This document shows, piece by piece, positions 45,842 through 56,800 of a stretch of 64,000 nt of DNA. Each line of letters begins with the position of its first letter. The stretch's first letter is position 1. This DNA is from Aricia agestis. Its lineage: Eukaryota > Arthropoda > Insecta > Lepidoptera > Lycaenidae. The notes under the pieces were generated by a model that made no database searches, was not told the DNA's origin, and saw nothing but the letters and a program-made list of their open reading frames with translations. A program made the translations under genes and the position numbers. The stretch spans positions 1,555,001 to 1,619,000 of the forward strand of contig NC_056409.1 in assembly GCF_905147365.1 (NCBI RefSeq), in the 5' to 3' direction.

Positions 45842-46947
45842 TTTGAGCGAGGCAATGTCTTATTCATGGGCAAAACGCTGTTAAATAGATAAACTCCTGT
45901 CAAAAATCCTTAAAGACTGTTCATGAGTCAAGGGCTGCTGCCTCGTCGACTAACCTCTGTATAGATGACAGTAAAAAGCTAGAGCCCTTTTAGGGCTTGG
46001 GCGACAGGTGCGAGTACAGCTGCAGGGCGGCCAAGCGTGACCGGGGGAGGGAAATAGAGCGAGGTATGCCAAAATACCCTCGTTACTGTTCACGGACAAT
46101 ACTTCGAGTAAATTGGTTGCTCTACGAAAGTTGGACTTTATAACGGCTTTTTTGACTGCGCATTGATTGAGTTATTGGGTCATTTGTATTTCGAGTGCTA
46201 TACTTCGAGTACCTTATAATATGTCATATTACTAATAAGAACTATTCTAAAAACCCGCAACTTGCAAGATAATAAACAAAAAAAGAACAGCGCGCAACAT
46301 GTAGGCGTAAATCTCTAGATAAAGCATTCGGTACTTAAAAGGACTAATTAGAATTTCGATTATTTAAATATAAATTAAGTATTATATTATATAAATAGTG
46401 TGGTCGCTAAATGACTGATGGCCGCCCTCAGCTTGTTACGTCATTAACTTTAAAATTTTGCACAAAATAAGAATACAAAATTGTATTTTTTTCTCTTGTG
46501 GTCATAGCCAAACAAGATTTGATATTCAGTCCAAAGTGACTGACATCACTATTTGTGAATAATTAAGCAGTTAACGCTGTCAAATAGGTTTCTCACAAAC
46601 AGCCATAAGCATACAATAGAAGAAATCGACGATAACATACTAGCGCAGAGCGTTACAACTTATTGTCTTGCATAAGAATTAGACTGCAAGACGACTTGTT
46701 CGAAATCCCATCTAAGTGTGGTCCGCGTTGTAGCGACAAGCAGAGCGATTTTCACTAGGGAACTGAAAATTTTCGTTATATTATATAATATATATTCTAA
46801 TTTCTATCGTTGCATTAACAGTTTGTAAACTTTACACATTATAGATTTTTGCATGTATGTGTACTATTCAGCTAATACTTATGTCAAGTGCCAAAATCTT
46901 AAAAATCCATCGTAGATTAATCATAAGCTTCGCTATCTTTATAGTTT
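45842..46947. other. Intergenic; no gene recognised
   Basis: Mixed composition with no domain-bearing frame. No repeat matched within the window. Confidence 0.4.
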
Positions 46948-47600
46948 ACTAGCTGTTGCCCGCGACTTCGTCCGCGTGGACTTCAGTTTATAGTACTTTA
47001 TAGCGCGCGATGTCAACAAAATTGGTGTCAAAAGCTTTTATAAAAAAACCCTGGTACCCCTTAAATCAATACAGCTGTGCAGTGTGCACACAATAAGTAT
47101 TTCATTTTATTATATTAAACTTTATATTTTATGCCAAATTTTAAAGCTTATTTAGCCCTCCGATTACACAACTTTACCCATAAACTATTTATCATTGATA
47201 GATTTAAGGTTACGTCACTGCACAGATACTCGTAAAGTACTGAGTTATTTAATACCGTAGAATAGATATAACAATCGAAAAAAATCGAAACTTAAATGTA
47301 AGATGATACCACGTCTTATAGGAAGACTTTTGAGCAAGCGTCAGCGCGATGTAGAAGACGCACGGCGCCATCTATTATGAATTGTTGGAACTAACTTAAT
47401 TTGAACAAATTTACGCATTTTCACCCCCTTACAACCCTTTTTTCCAGTAAAAAAAGTAGCCTATGTCCTTTCTCAGGCTTTAGACTATCTGTATACAAAA
47501 TTTCATTACAATCGGTTCGGTAGTTTTGGCGTTTGGCGTGAAAGCGAGACTGACAGACAGACAGAGATACTTTCGCATTTATAATATTAGTATAGATTAT
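46948..47600 (+). mobile_element. CTAGCTGTTGCCCGCG-type repeat (copy 1)
   Basis: The head is ACTAGCTGTTGCCCGCGACT and GTCCGCGTGGACTTCAGTTT. The end has CCTATGTCCTTTCTCAGGCT, CATTACAATCGGTTCGGTAG, a GACAGACAGACAG run and TTATAATATTAGTATAGAT. The tail recurs at 47,990, 48,300 and 48,850. I recall it as a common moth repeat but cannot name its superfamily. Confidence 0.65.
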
Positions 47601-47641
47601 GTGCACACTGCACAGCTGTTTTTGGGTATTTTGATTAATTA

Positions 47642-47715
47642 AGGGCCGCGCTACACCGGAATGGCAGCGGCGAGGCGAGCACTTTCAGCGCTGCCATTCC
47701 GGTGTAACGCGGCCC
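47642..47715. mobile_element. Minimal Harbinger-like hairpin, TAA duplication
   Basis: About 74 bp. TAA lies just outside both ends, then GGGCCGCGCTACACCGGAAT pairs with ATTCCGGTGTAACGCGGCCC. The loop is about 19 bp. Confidence 0.75.
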
Positions 47716-47835
47716 TAAGAGGGGTACCACTTACCAGGGTTTTAAAAAGTTTTTAAATTTGACACAAATTTTGTTGACACCGCGCGCTATAAACTAAAGT
47801 CCACGCGGACGAAGTCCCGGGCAACAGCTAGTTAG
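47716..47835 (-). repeat. Inverted copy of the 46,948 repeat head
   Basis: GAGGGGTACCACTTACCAGG through GTCCACGCGGACGAAGTCCC and GGGCAACAGCTAG is the reverse complement of 46,948-47,070. The two arms enclose a region of about 640 bp that can fold back. Confidence 0.75.
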
Positions 47836-47844
47836 TTAATATTA

Positions 47845-48500
47845 ACGTGTATAACAATCGAAAGAATCGTAAAACCTACCTCAACATGGTACCACCTCTT
47901 ATAGAAATACGCATGAGCAAGCAATAGCGCGATCTAGGGGACTCTTGGCGCCATCTGTTTTGAATTTTTTTGAACTAAGTTAATTTAACCAAATTTACGC
48001 ATTTTCACCCCCTTACAACCCCCTTTTCCAGTTAAAAAGTAGCCTATGTCCTTTCTCAAGCTTTAGACTATCTGTGTACAAAATTTCATTACAATCGGTT
48101 CAGTAGTTTTGGCGCTGTTGTTTTTGAATTTGATGTCTAAGTTGGTAGGTGAGTTATTAGTTAATAACGTGTATAACAATCGAAAGAATCGAAAAATCTA
48201 GCTCAATATGGTACCACCTCTTATAGAAATACGTATGAGCAAGCAATAGTGCGATCTAGGGGACTCTTGGCGCCATCTGTTTTAAGTTTTTGGAACTAAG
48301 TTAATTTGACCAAATTTACGCATTTTCACCCCCTTACAACCCCTTTTTCCAGTTAAAAAGTAGCCTATGTCCTTTCTCAGGCTTTAGACTATCTGTGTAC
48401 AAAATTTCATTACTATCGGTTCAGTAGTTTTGGCGTGAAAGCGAGACAGACAGACAGACAGACAGAGATACTTTCGCATTTATAATATTAGTATAGATAA
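47845..48500 (+). repeat. Two more tandem copies of the same repeat
   Basis: Units starting ACGTGTATAACAATCGAAAG occur at 47,849 and 48,166, a period close to 315 bp. Each contains GGTACCACCTCTTATAGAAA, GCGCCATCTGTTTT and CCTATGTCCTTTCTCA. With the similar but more diverged stretch at 47,265-47,560 this makes three units in the same orientation. Confidence 0.75.
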
Positions 48501-48659
48501 TATTCTAACGTATTAAAAACTATAAACAAAAACATACTAACTAATAAGTATGATTAGTTCTATGTTACAATAAAGTAAAAAATAAAACGCCATCTGTTGA
48601 ATCGTATTAGAACTAAAATGTTCATTCCATCGATATATTTCTGGATTTTTCATAATATT

Positions 48660-48800
48660 ATACATAAAATATGTTTAAGATTTTTGAAATTTTATTTTAA
48701 TACACATCCAAGACCCAGGAAAATTGAAAACTTTTTGTTCCGCCTGCGGGACTCGAACCCAGGACCCCCGGGATGAGCGCTGGCCACGCGCAATGCGAAT
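48660..48800 (-). mobile_element. tRNA-derived SINE fragment
   Basis: On the minus strand, CTGGGTTCGAGTCCCGCAGG contains a perfect Pol III B box (GGTTCGAGTCC, 48,749-48,759). The upstream GTGGCCAGCGCTCATCC could be a degenerate A box. Downstream is an A-rich tail with CTGGGTCTTGGATGTGTATT. It cannot fold into a complete tRNA, so it is a SINE rather than a tRNA gene. Confidence 0.5.
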
Positions 48801-48935
48801 TCATTTTCATCGAAATTTTCATGGAAATAAGATATTTTCCCACATCAAAATGTAGCCTATGTCCTTTCTCAGACTCTAGAATAACTGTATACAAAATTTC
48901 ATTGCAATCGGTTCAGTAGTTTTGGCGTGAAAGCA

Positions 48936-48974
<39 letters not shown>
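48936..48974. repeat. (ACAG)n microsatellite
   Basis: About ten uninterrupted 4 bp units, expanded from the GACAGACAG block of the surrounding repeat tail (48,840-49,005). Confidence 0.9.
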
Positions 48975-49689
48975 GATACTTTCGCATTTATAATATTAGT
49001 ATGGATATCATTATCGTTCTTAGGATAATCGAATGAGAAGGCATAATAATTGAAAATTGAAATAAATAATTAATATAGTGATTAATAAGACAATTCTACG
49101 AGTAGGTACTTACAGAAAAATTATAACTCAACTTAGAAGAATGCTTATTTAAAAAAAGTTTATATGATGCGGTCGCAGTTTCCTGTAAAATAGCTAGCAC
49201 TGCGACTCCACCACATCTGGCGTCAAGCGTGGTCAGTATTCCCCGTCCGTCGGCGCATGAGTTAAATGACATACCGGCTGTGACTGGGCCACTGTCGCCA
49301 ATTTACATTTTCACTTTCCTCGAGCTTTTGATGTACGGAGGGAGTGAGAGGTAAAATAGTTTGGAAATTTTTAGTAAGGAATAAAAAGTTCAGATTCAAA
49401 ATTGAACTCATAAAATTTCAGTTTCAGTAACGAATAAAAGGTTCAGATTTAAAAGCCTCTTTGGAAAAAAAGAAGTAAAGTACTTAAAAAATGTTTTTAA
49501 CACAAAGTTATGTTCTTCTTATCTATCAATTTCGTAGGTAGTTCGTATCTAGCCAGCGGTTGTAAATTTTGTATCATATTTAATATCTTCACTCTTCACA
49601 CCACAGAGGAACTACTCACATCATCGTTATTTGTCTAAATTCCTCTCTATAGAGAGGGATTTATTATATTTTCCTCGAACATTGTAAAG

Positions 49690-49800
49690 CTGCATTTCCA
49701 TACTTCCCCCCGCCCCCTCCCCCGCGCTCGCCCGCACTTCCGGGCGTAGCGGCGCGTGACGGTAGCCAGTCACGTAGCCCGGTGGGGCGAGGTACAGGCG
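49690..49800. other. GC- and CpG-rich block
   Basis: A run of C-rich and CpG-rich sequence (CCCCCCGCCCCCTCCCCCGC, then GGCGCGTGACGGTAGCCAGT) stands out from AT-rich flanks. GATGATGTGAGT about 70 bp further on the minus strand is a donor-like site. It could mark a promoter on the minus strand, but no gene could be tied to it. Confidence 0.25.
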
Positions 49801-51516
49801 ACAGCGATTTATACTTCGTAGGCTTAATAAGCTGAGCGATTTAGACTTTAACCGTGGACTTTGATGTTTTTGTGAATATGAGCAGGTATACAAGTAGGTA
49901 GCTAAGATTTATTTTTAAAGTACAATGGCAAAGGGTACCTAATTCTTTCTCATTCACGGCACAAACATTTTAGTGCTAACTGCTAGGGTTGATTAGCATT
50001 TAGCATGAACTGTTTATACTGTGTAGAAGAAATAAACGTCTTGTTATATGAATAATTACAGAGTCTAATGGGCAATGATTGGGTCAATAAACTTACATAC
50101 AGCAAGACCACGATCTCTATGTCCTTTGCGCTCATGACTTTTTAACCGGCTTCCAAAAAGGAGGAGGTTATATTATTATGTTCGGCTGTGGATAGGTATA
50201 ACAATTTTTTTTATCAAGTAATCAATAATCATAATCTCATTTGCATAGAAAAAAGAAGAGCGATCAAAAAAGTACATAGCTTTTATTCGTGACCATTTTT
50301 ATTGAATCGCTTCAATTCAATAAAATATTATCAAATTTCCAAGCGACATTAGCCTCAAGGTTTTTAGGTTGAGCAGGCAATTTTATATTCTTACAAGAAT
50401 TACTTTTTAAGAAGCAATTTTCTTCTTTCAATCCGGGATATACCGTCCAAGGCATGAGGCTAATTAAAATCAAATTTCCTTACGGCTGGATCAAGATATT
50501 CAGTAATTTGGTGTTTCCACGTGAGGGTACATGGAAATGAGAATTCCGCGGTGGTATAAAGCGGTATAATGGTAACGGTGGTGTATGGTGGTATAACGCG
50601 GTGGTGGTAATCTTGGTTTATTTGAGAACGTCCGGTGCGTGCGATCCCGTTTGATAGTACGTTCGTTAAATGCTACTGCACGCACGAAAAAACGTCATAA
50701 AATATAATGTCAAAAGTTAGATAATAATAATTAATAAACAAATATTAATAATTTAAGAAATTACGAAAAAACTAACGTAAAACAGCGCTACCTGGTGACA
50801 AACTTGGTAAACACAAATTTTAGTTATTTTCGTCCGATTTCGATCTAAACGTACTAGAATATAAATTAAAAATATCAAGAAAAAACAGGCGCAAGCGGTT
50901 TCCGTCGCTGTCCCATATTTAGAATTTCGAAATTTTGTCATAAAAACAAAAACTCGCCCTATATTTCGTAGAACGTGCTGTGTTATGGCCGGCGGCGTAG
51001 GCGTGGGGTGAGATTGGCCGCTCGCGTGCCCCCGACATAACGCAATAAAAACCGCCATTAGAATATACTATCCGGAATCTCTGGTTAAAAACAAACGGCA
51101 CTAAAAATAGGGCTCTATGATTATGTAACAATATAGTTGAAAATTGAACATACAGTTGACAAAATTCACCCTTTTGCCTCATTTTGTTTAAAAATACGCA
51201 TTTATCAGATTGTGGAAATATCCCATAATGTGGAGCTATTTCTCATTTTAGCCATTTAGTTAAGTTTGATAAGCTTCCATTACTAGGTTTTAGTAATTAC
51301 AAGTGTTCTTTATAGGTCAGCAAAATAATCATGGCCATAAACATGGATACAAAATATCTTAACAATTAATTCCATTCAGAGCATTTATTTGCCATGGAGT
51401 TACTACAAATGAACTACCTGATTCCTACAAAAAGGGCAACGTGAAACGTAGGCAGAAATAAAAGTACCTCTAAGATTTCATTATGTCCTGTTTTATAGAC
51501 AGTTTTAGTAGAATTA
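49801..51516. other. Intergenic; no gene recognised
   Basis: No domain-bearing frame. A second GC-rich patch lies at 50,985-51,040 (GGCCGGCGGCGTAGGCGTGG). The 50,150 region carries an 'accggcttccaaaaaggaggaggtta' repeat fragment. Confidence 0.4.
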
Positions 51517-51640
51517 GGGCCTGTTTCACCGCTTTATCAGTGCCTAATAGGCTATTCACAACTTATTTGACAGATTCTCCATACTTGATCTGTCAAGATA
51601 ATTCGTGGATAGCCTTATCAGGAAGTGGTGAAACAGGCCC
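51517..51640. mobile_element. GGGCCTGTTTCAC MITE (copy 2), TTA duplication
   Basis: TTA lies on both sides (51,514-51,516 and 51,641-51,643). The ends GGGCCTGTTTCACCGCTTTA and AGTGGTGAAACAGGCCC are inverted. It is a relative of 26,076-26,215. Confidence 0.85.
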
Positions 51641-51689
51641 TTAATCTAATAGATACGGCAGGGTGGTATTCGTCGTAGATATTTTATAA

Positions 51690-53612
51690 ATAAAACAAAA
51701 ACTTTAATTTATTATTTTTATTTTCTTTCATTAACTTCAACTATTTGAAATTGGTATCTGTACAAAATATAATATCAATAAATGGAAGAATTTCTCAAAA
51801 AACATTAAATTAATTTGGCAAATTCAAATTCACCTCTACACTATAATATATGTTTATATAAAATATACATTTAATTTACACAACTAACTCTACAGCTACG
51901 TCTAGAAAAATCAGAACGAAATAATCTCGAACTATGTACAGTAATAATTTATCTATACATTACAACTAGCTTATCTGTATGAGATGATCACTCATATATC
52001 AGATCATAGTGCAATACAATGTGTTATGAATTTGAGAACACTTCATACAAACTTTAGAGCCAACTTAAGGTTAAAATATTGCTTGACTTAAGTCGGTTCC
52101 AAACTTGTATGGAAATTGTTACCGGTGTATAACATTTCTAGGGATCTGTCATACTGAAACGAGAATTCGAATGGCAATTTCAATTATTATTGCTTTATGC
52201 GTCGCCGCGACTCGGTTTGGTACATCCTGACCCAAAAAGAAATATTTCCAATATGGAACATACACCAGTAGCTGTATACGCAGGTAATCCAGTCAATAAA
52301 TAGGACAACAAATTCTCGTAATCTCAATATTTAATATCCAGTCAACTATTCATTTTAACATTTCCATAATGAAAAATTTTTGTCTCAATTTATCAACCGA
52401 ATTAAACCATGGACGCGTAATGATAATGAAGCGAATGACTTATAGAATTCACCCTTTAGACTCAAAGCCGTATTTACAAAGCTTTTTGGCTTGTCAAGTC
52501 CTATATACTCGGTGGAATCGTATATTATACACTCTCTATATACAACTATCCCGGTGGGTGATTACGTATATATATACAGATGACCTGCCCCACGACTCAC
52601 TAATGTTTGGCATTTATTTGTGACTGACACTACAAGTAATGGCGCGCGCCGCAAGGCACGATTTGTACATACTGTATATAACCCATGCATACATAGACGG
52701 GCACCTACACATATCCTTAGAGATGTACACGTATCGATAATATAACTTTAAATACAATAATGGATCTGTTGATACAACACTAACGATATCGATTCGATTT
52801 TTCTAATCATAATTTTAAGGCATAAAATTCACCCGCTTACAAATATTTAATAATCACTGAACCTCATATGGCACCCCATTTGCACGCGTGTACATTTCGA
52901 CATACACCGATTACATTTAGGATTTCTACTTCAGTCTTAAGTCCGAAAATCTCAAAGGCAATAGCAATCACAGTACAATTTAGGTTCCGAACTCCTAATT
53001 TTAAATTTAATCTCATAGAATGTTCTCTAATACTTTCCTAATACGAGCTCCCATCGGGCAGGGCCGGAACGTTCGTTCGACGAACGGAACACAAATGGCA
53101 GAACGAGATTTTGTTAAAATTATCGATATCGACAAACCAGCGTCTGACATCACTAATCAATTAAATTAAAGGCGACCATGAACGAATAACTTATACGTTT
53201 TATAAATAGCATACATAATTAAATAATGATTTAAAGATTCTCTTAACATAGGCATACTATATTTATTCATAATCGCCGAATAGTTTGAACCATACATTTC
53301 ACATACATGTCACTTCTCACGATGAGCTTTCTGGTCGGGCAATCGGCACTGAAGCTGTAATACTGAACTGAAGTTAATTTCGTTATATCAGTAAAGCATG
53401 CCAGGTCCAACGTGGCAGAAATTAGCTACGACACTATCTGATTCGCAATCAGGCAGTGGCAGCTACGTTGGCGATGAAGAGATGGCTACGTCGCTCGCGA
53501 TCGGTCCGTTCAAACGACGGCTTCCGATTGGTCCGTTCAAAAGATGGCTCTCAATTGCTCTATTCAAACGACGGCTACTGATTGGTCTGTTCAAAGATGG
53601 CTTCACTTTCGT
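51690..53612 (-). other. kibra: kibra 3' UTR (inferred)
   Basis: The stretch follows the kibra stop codon and is nearly free of the repeats that fill its surroundings, as expected for a transcribed UTR. Reverse-strand AATAAA signals lie at 53,262-53,267 and 51,708-51,713. They would give 3' UTRs of roughly 370 nt and 1.9 kb. Which one is used cannot be told from the sequence. Confidence 0.5.
53499..53606 (-). repeat. 27 bp tandem repeat after the kibra stop
   Basis: Four units of 27 bp occur at 53,499, 53,526, 53,553 and 53,580 (+ strand GATCGGTCCGTTCAAACGAC plus GGCTTCC). They differ at several positions. On the minus strand the units read in the kibra frame as nine-residue blocks like SRRLNGPIG. 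Confidence 0.85.
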
Positions 53613-53874
53613 TCAAACTTGTACGCCCAATACCCTGTCGACGACAAACTCGTACTCATCCTCCTTCTCTTCCGTGATCTTCAGCTCAGGCTGGAACTCC
53701 ATGCAGGGGTTCTTGCACTCCACCACCTTCTCAGCGCTGGTCTTCTCGTACGAGGTCTTGGAGGAGCGGCCGTCGGGGGTCCGCCTCTCTTCGAGCTCCT
53801 CCCAGTCATCGTCCGATAGCTCGTCCTGTAACGCCGCTATCGCTTTCGGACGAGTGAAGAACGCCATCTTTTCT
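53613..53874 (-). CDS. kibra: kibra terminal exon
   Basis: 262 bp from acceptor TACTTTACAG to the TGA at 53,613-53,615. It starts EKMAFFTRPKAIAALQDELS and ends EFVVDRVLGVQV. The MAFFTRP motif marks the C-terminus of the family. From memory, the vertebrate proteins end within about 20 residues of it. Here an acidic tail of about 77 residues follows. The final hydrophobic residue could be a PDZ ligand, which is an inference. Confidence 0.92.
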
Positions 53875-56800
53875 CTGTAAAGTAGTACGTAATTATTAAT
53901 AAATGAAAATTTTGTACCAGTTATGACATTTTTCTGAAACAGTAGACTTTAAGTAGAAAAGTAGATTTCAAAGTAAAATATTCAGGAGTACACATAGTGC
54001 AAACCCTTGAATGCAATAAAAATATGCCAATATCTGTGAAGTGTGATTGTAATTTTATATTCGTAATAGCCAATAGAAGTACTGCGCCCGCATTACACGG
54101 CACTTTGGTGTTCGAAATGTGTTTCAGCTTTTGCCCGATTGCGCCACAAGGAGGGTCTATATATTTCTTGAACGACGTGACGTTAGCTAAAATCAGTATG
54201 GAATACATAGCAATTAACAATACTCACTTGAACGTGACCAGGTCAGGTTTGCGGCTGCCCTGGCGCGACTTCCTCAGGCGGTAGACGTCGCGGCAGGTGC
54301 GCGCGAACAGCCGCTGTGCCCGCTCGCCGCGCTCGCCGGGCGCCGTCACGAGCGCGCGCAACGTATCGTCGCCCGCCGCCCAAGCCGCCACCGCGCGGTC
54401 GCCGCGAGCCCACGCCTCCTCCAGCCTGGGAAAAAGAGACGCAAGGTTAGTTATACTATAATCGAACTACTCAGTTAATGGTACTTTATTTGTATTTTGC
54501 GAAGGTTACCCCTTACCAACAAAAAACTTACGCTAATATGTATAACTGTAATTACAGATTTGCTTGTTCAAGATTGCCATGGATTAGCTAGCGTATGCGC
54601 GGAGTAGGTATTTTTATTAATATCCCCTTCTCCACGTATACGCTAAACCATGGCAATATTTAACAAGTAAAAAGGGAGGGAGGGATTGTGTCACGGATCA
54701 TTTTTCCTCTTCACAACGCATTCGCCAAAAAATGTAAGCCTACTTTCTGTCAACGACGATCAATATTAAAAGCTGTACTCTTATGTTGCATTACCCCTCA
54801 ATTTTAGGTTGCAGATACAGCGAGCACCCCACAAAACACACGAGTGCCACAATACATACCGTCTCTTAAGCTGCGTGAGGTGCGCTATCTCGTGTCGGAG
54901 GTCGGCGAGTCTGGTGTGCTGCGCGCGCAGGTCCAGTGCCAGGTCGAGCGACGTGCGCGGCGAGCGAGCCGTGCCGCCACCGCGACGCACTGCGCCACGC
55001 ATGCGGCCCCACCTGTGGACGAAACAAAATGGCCTCTTATTTCATCTGTCTAGTGAATGGGTGAGTTCACACGCAAAGATTAGCGAGATGTTGACCGTGC
55101 GAGGCAACTCTGTCTATATGGATATATCTAAGGAAAAAGCAGATACCGCCATGTTTCTTCACCCGTTAATATAGACCGAGCTACCGCACGCGGTAAATAC
55201 CTAGAATTACACCGCTTCACATTTTTATTATGACGCATATTATGTATCGTCTATTATGCATGGTCGGGTAGCGTCTCCTTACATGTGAGCTAAACCTTTC
55301 AATAAAATTATTGTTTGGTGACCAGACATTCATAAAACACGCATTTAGATCGCAGTCGTTTACTAAAAGCCCATAGAGAATATACTAACCGCAGGGATCG
55401 TCGCTCGCGCACGCTGCGGTCGAAGGGTATGCCGACTGGCCGCATGTACTGCGCCATTGACGAGTCAGACTCGGAACGGTTTAGCCTGCAAATACATAGA
55501 GGTGATAAATAAAATATTACATATTAGATAAAGAGGTGATTAGCAAACATTATAGATAATGCCAATGCAACATTATATGACATGGAGTTGTAACCTATAG
55601 AATACACATCGCACACCTATCTTAATGTCACCTTCCTTATGGTAATATCCATTGATAACAATGTGTGACCTTAATGCCTAATATGCTCTAGACTTCTAGA
55701 GCACTACGTTGGGTAAAAAGTTCCAATAAAAACTAACCTGCATAAGTATTGCCCTCTACCGATGCTCTGCGGCTGCGGTGAGAACGTTTGAGATCGCTTT
55801 ATAGTCGCTAGGGACTCCTCGTTGTTTGAGCTAACTTGTTGACTTCTTCTGGAAATAATAAAAATATAAAAATGATAAAAATTCTGCATGTTAGACGAAG
55901 CAAAACATAATAATGACAAACGAAAATCTAAAACACAAACCCAAAAACATACAAAGCACAATCCTAACGTACTATTTGACTATCAAAACGTGTGAGTTTA
56001 AAATATTTAATTTTTAACTTATTTAAAAATTGGTAATGGTTTCAGATTTATAACTTTATATTTGATTAACAACACAGTAATCATGCGTGTGGTACATTCA
56101 CATTGTGTCTAATTCCATGCAAAACCATGCAGATACATACTATAACTCTTCATACAAATATAGAAAAAAAAAACAATTTGTAAGTTAGTCGCCCTATCAA
56201 AAACCTCTGATATCGTCGAATTGTGAAAAAAAAACACCGTCAAAACTGTCCGTCAAATACTTCATGCACTAAGTTGCGCGTACGCATCCTCTTAACGATC
56301 AGAGTCAAAAAGACTACTTTTTGTCCAACTCTAAAGAATGAGGAATTTTTACTTTTGTATATATTTTTAAAACGAATTTATGTGCTTATATCAGAGTGTT
56401 GAAGCTTTAAACCTATTAAGTGCTAACGTGCAAAGCAACACGCACTTGACGTACCTACAATATACTATATACAGCTATGTATACGGTTATATACTAATGC
56501 TCTATCGCCGGGTCCTCGTGAGGCCTCCCGTCCGCCTCCACACGCATCATACACTTATAGTATCTAAAAATAAAACATACATCTAGTACCGACACCGCGT
56601 TAGTACCTAGTCCAAAACCTATTATGATATTATGAAAAAGCGATTCAGAAAGGGAGATTCAGCCTCTGACCTCTCTTTCACCCGCGCACAGATCAATAGC
56701 CCTCTCTTTTTGACAACCGAACTTTAACAACATCGATGTCAATATAGTATAAAATATATGTATACCCGAGGAAATTAATTCCTAAGCAGTTGACGGACCT

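Noticed and set aside
48150..48500. CRISPR-like direct repeats
   Set aside because: The units are about 300 bp transposon tails in a eukaryotic genome, not short repeats with unique spacers.
48740..48800. tRNA gene on the minus strand
   Set aside because: A perfect B box is present, but no complete acceptor stem or anticodon arm can be formed and an A-rich SINE tail follows.
53398..53880. 160-codon + strand open frame over the kibra end
   Set aside because: It is antisense to the kibra terminal exon and the 27 bp repeats. The opposite strand has a complete, phase-consistent coding exon, and the + strand frame has no domain.
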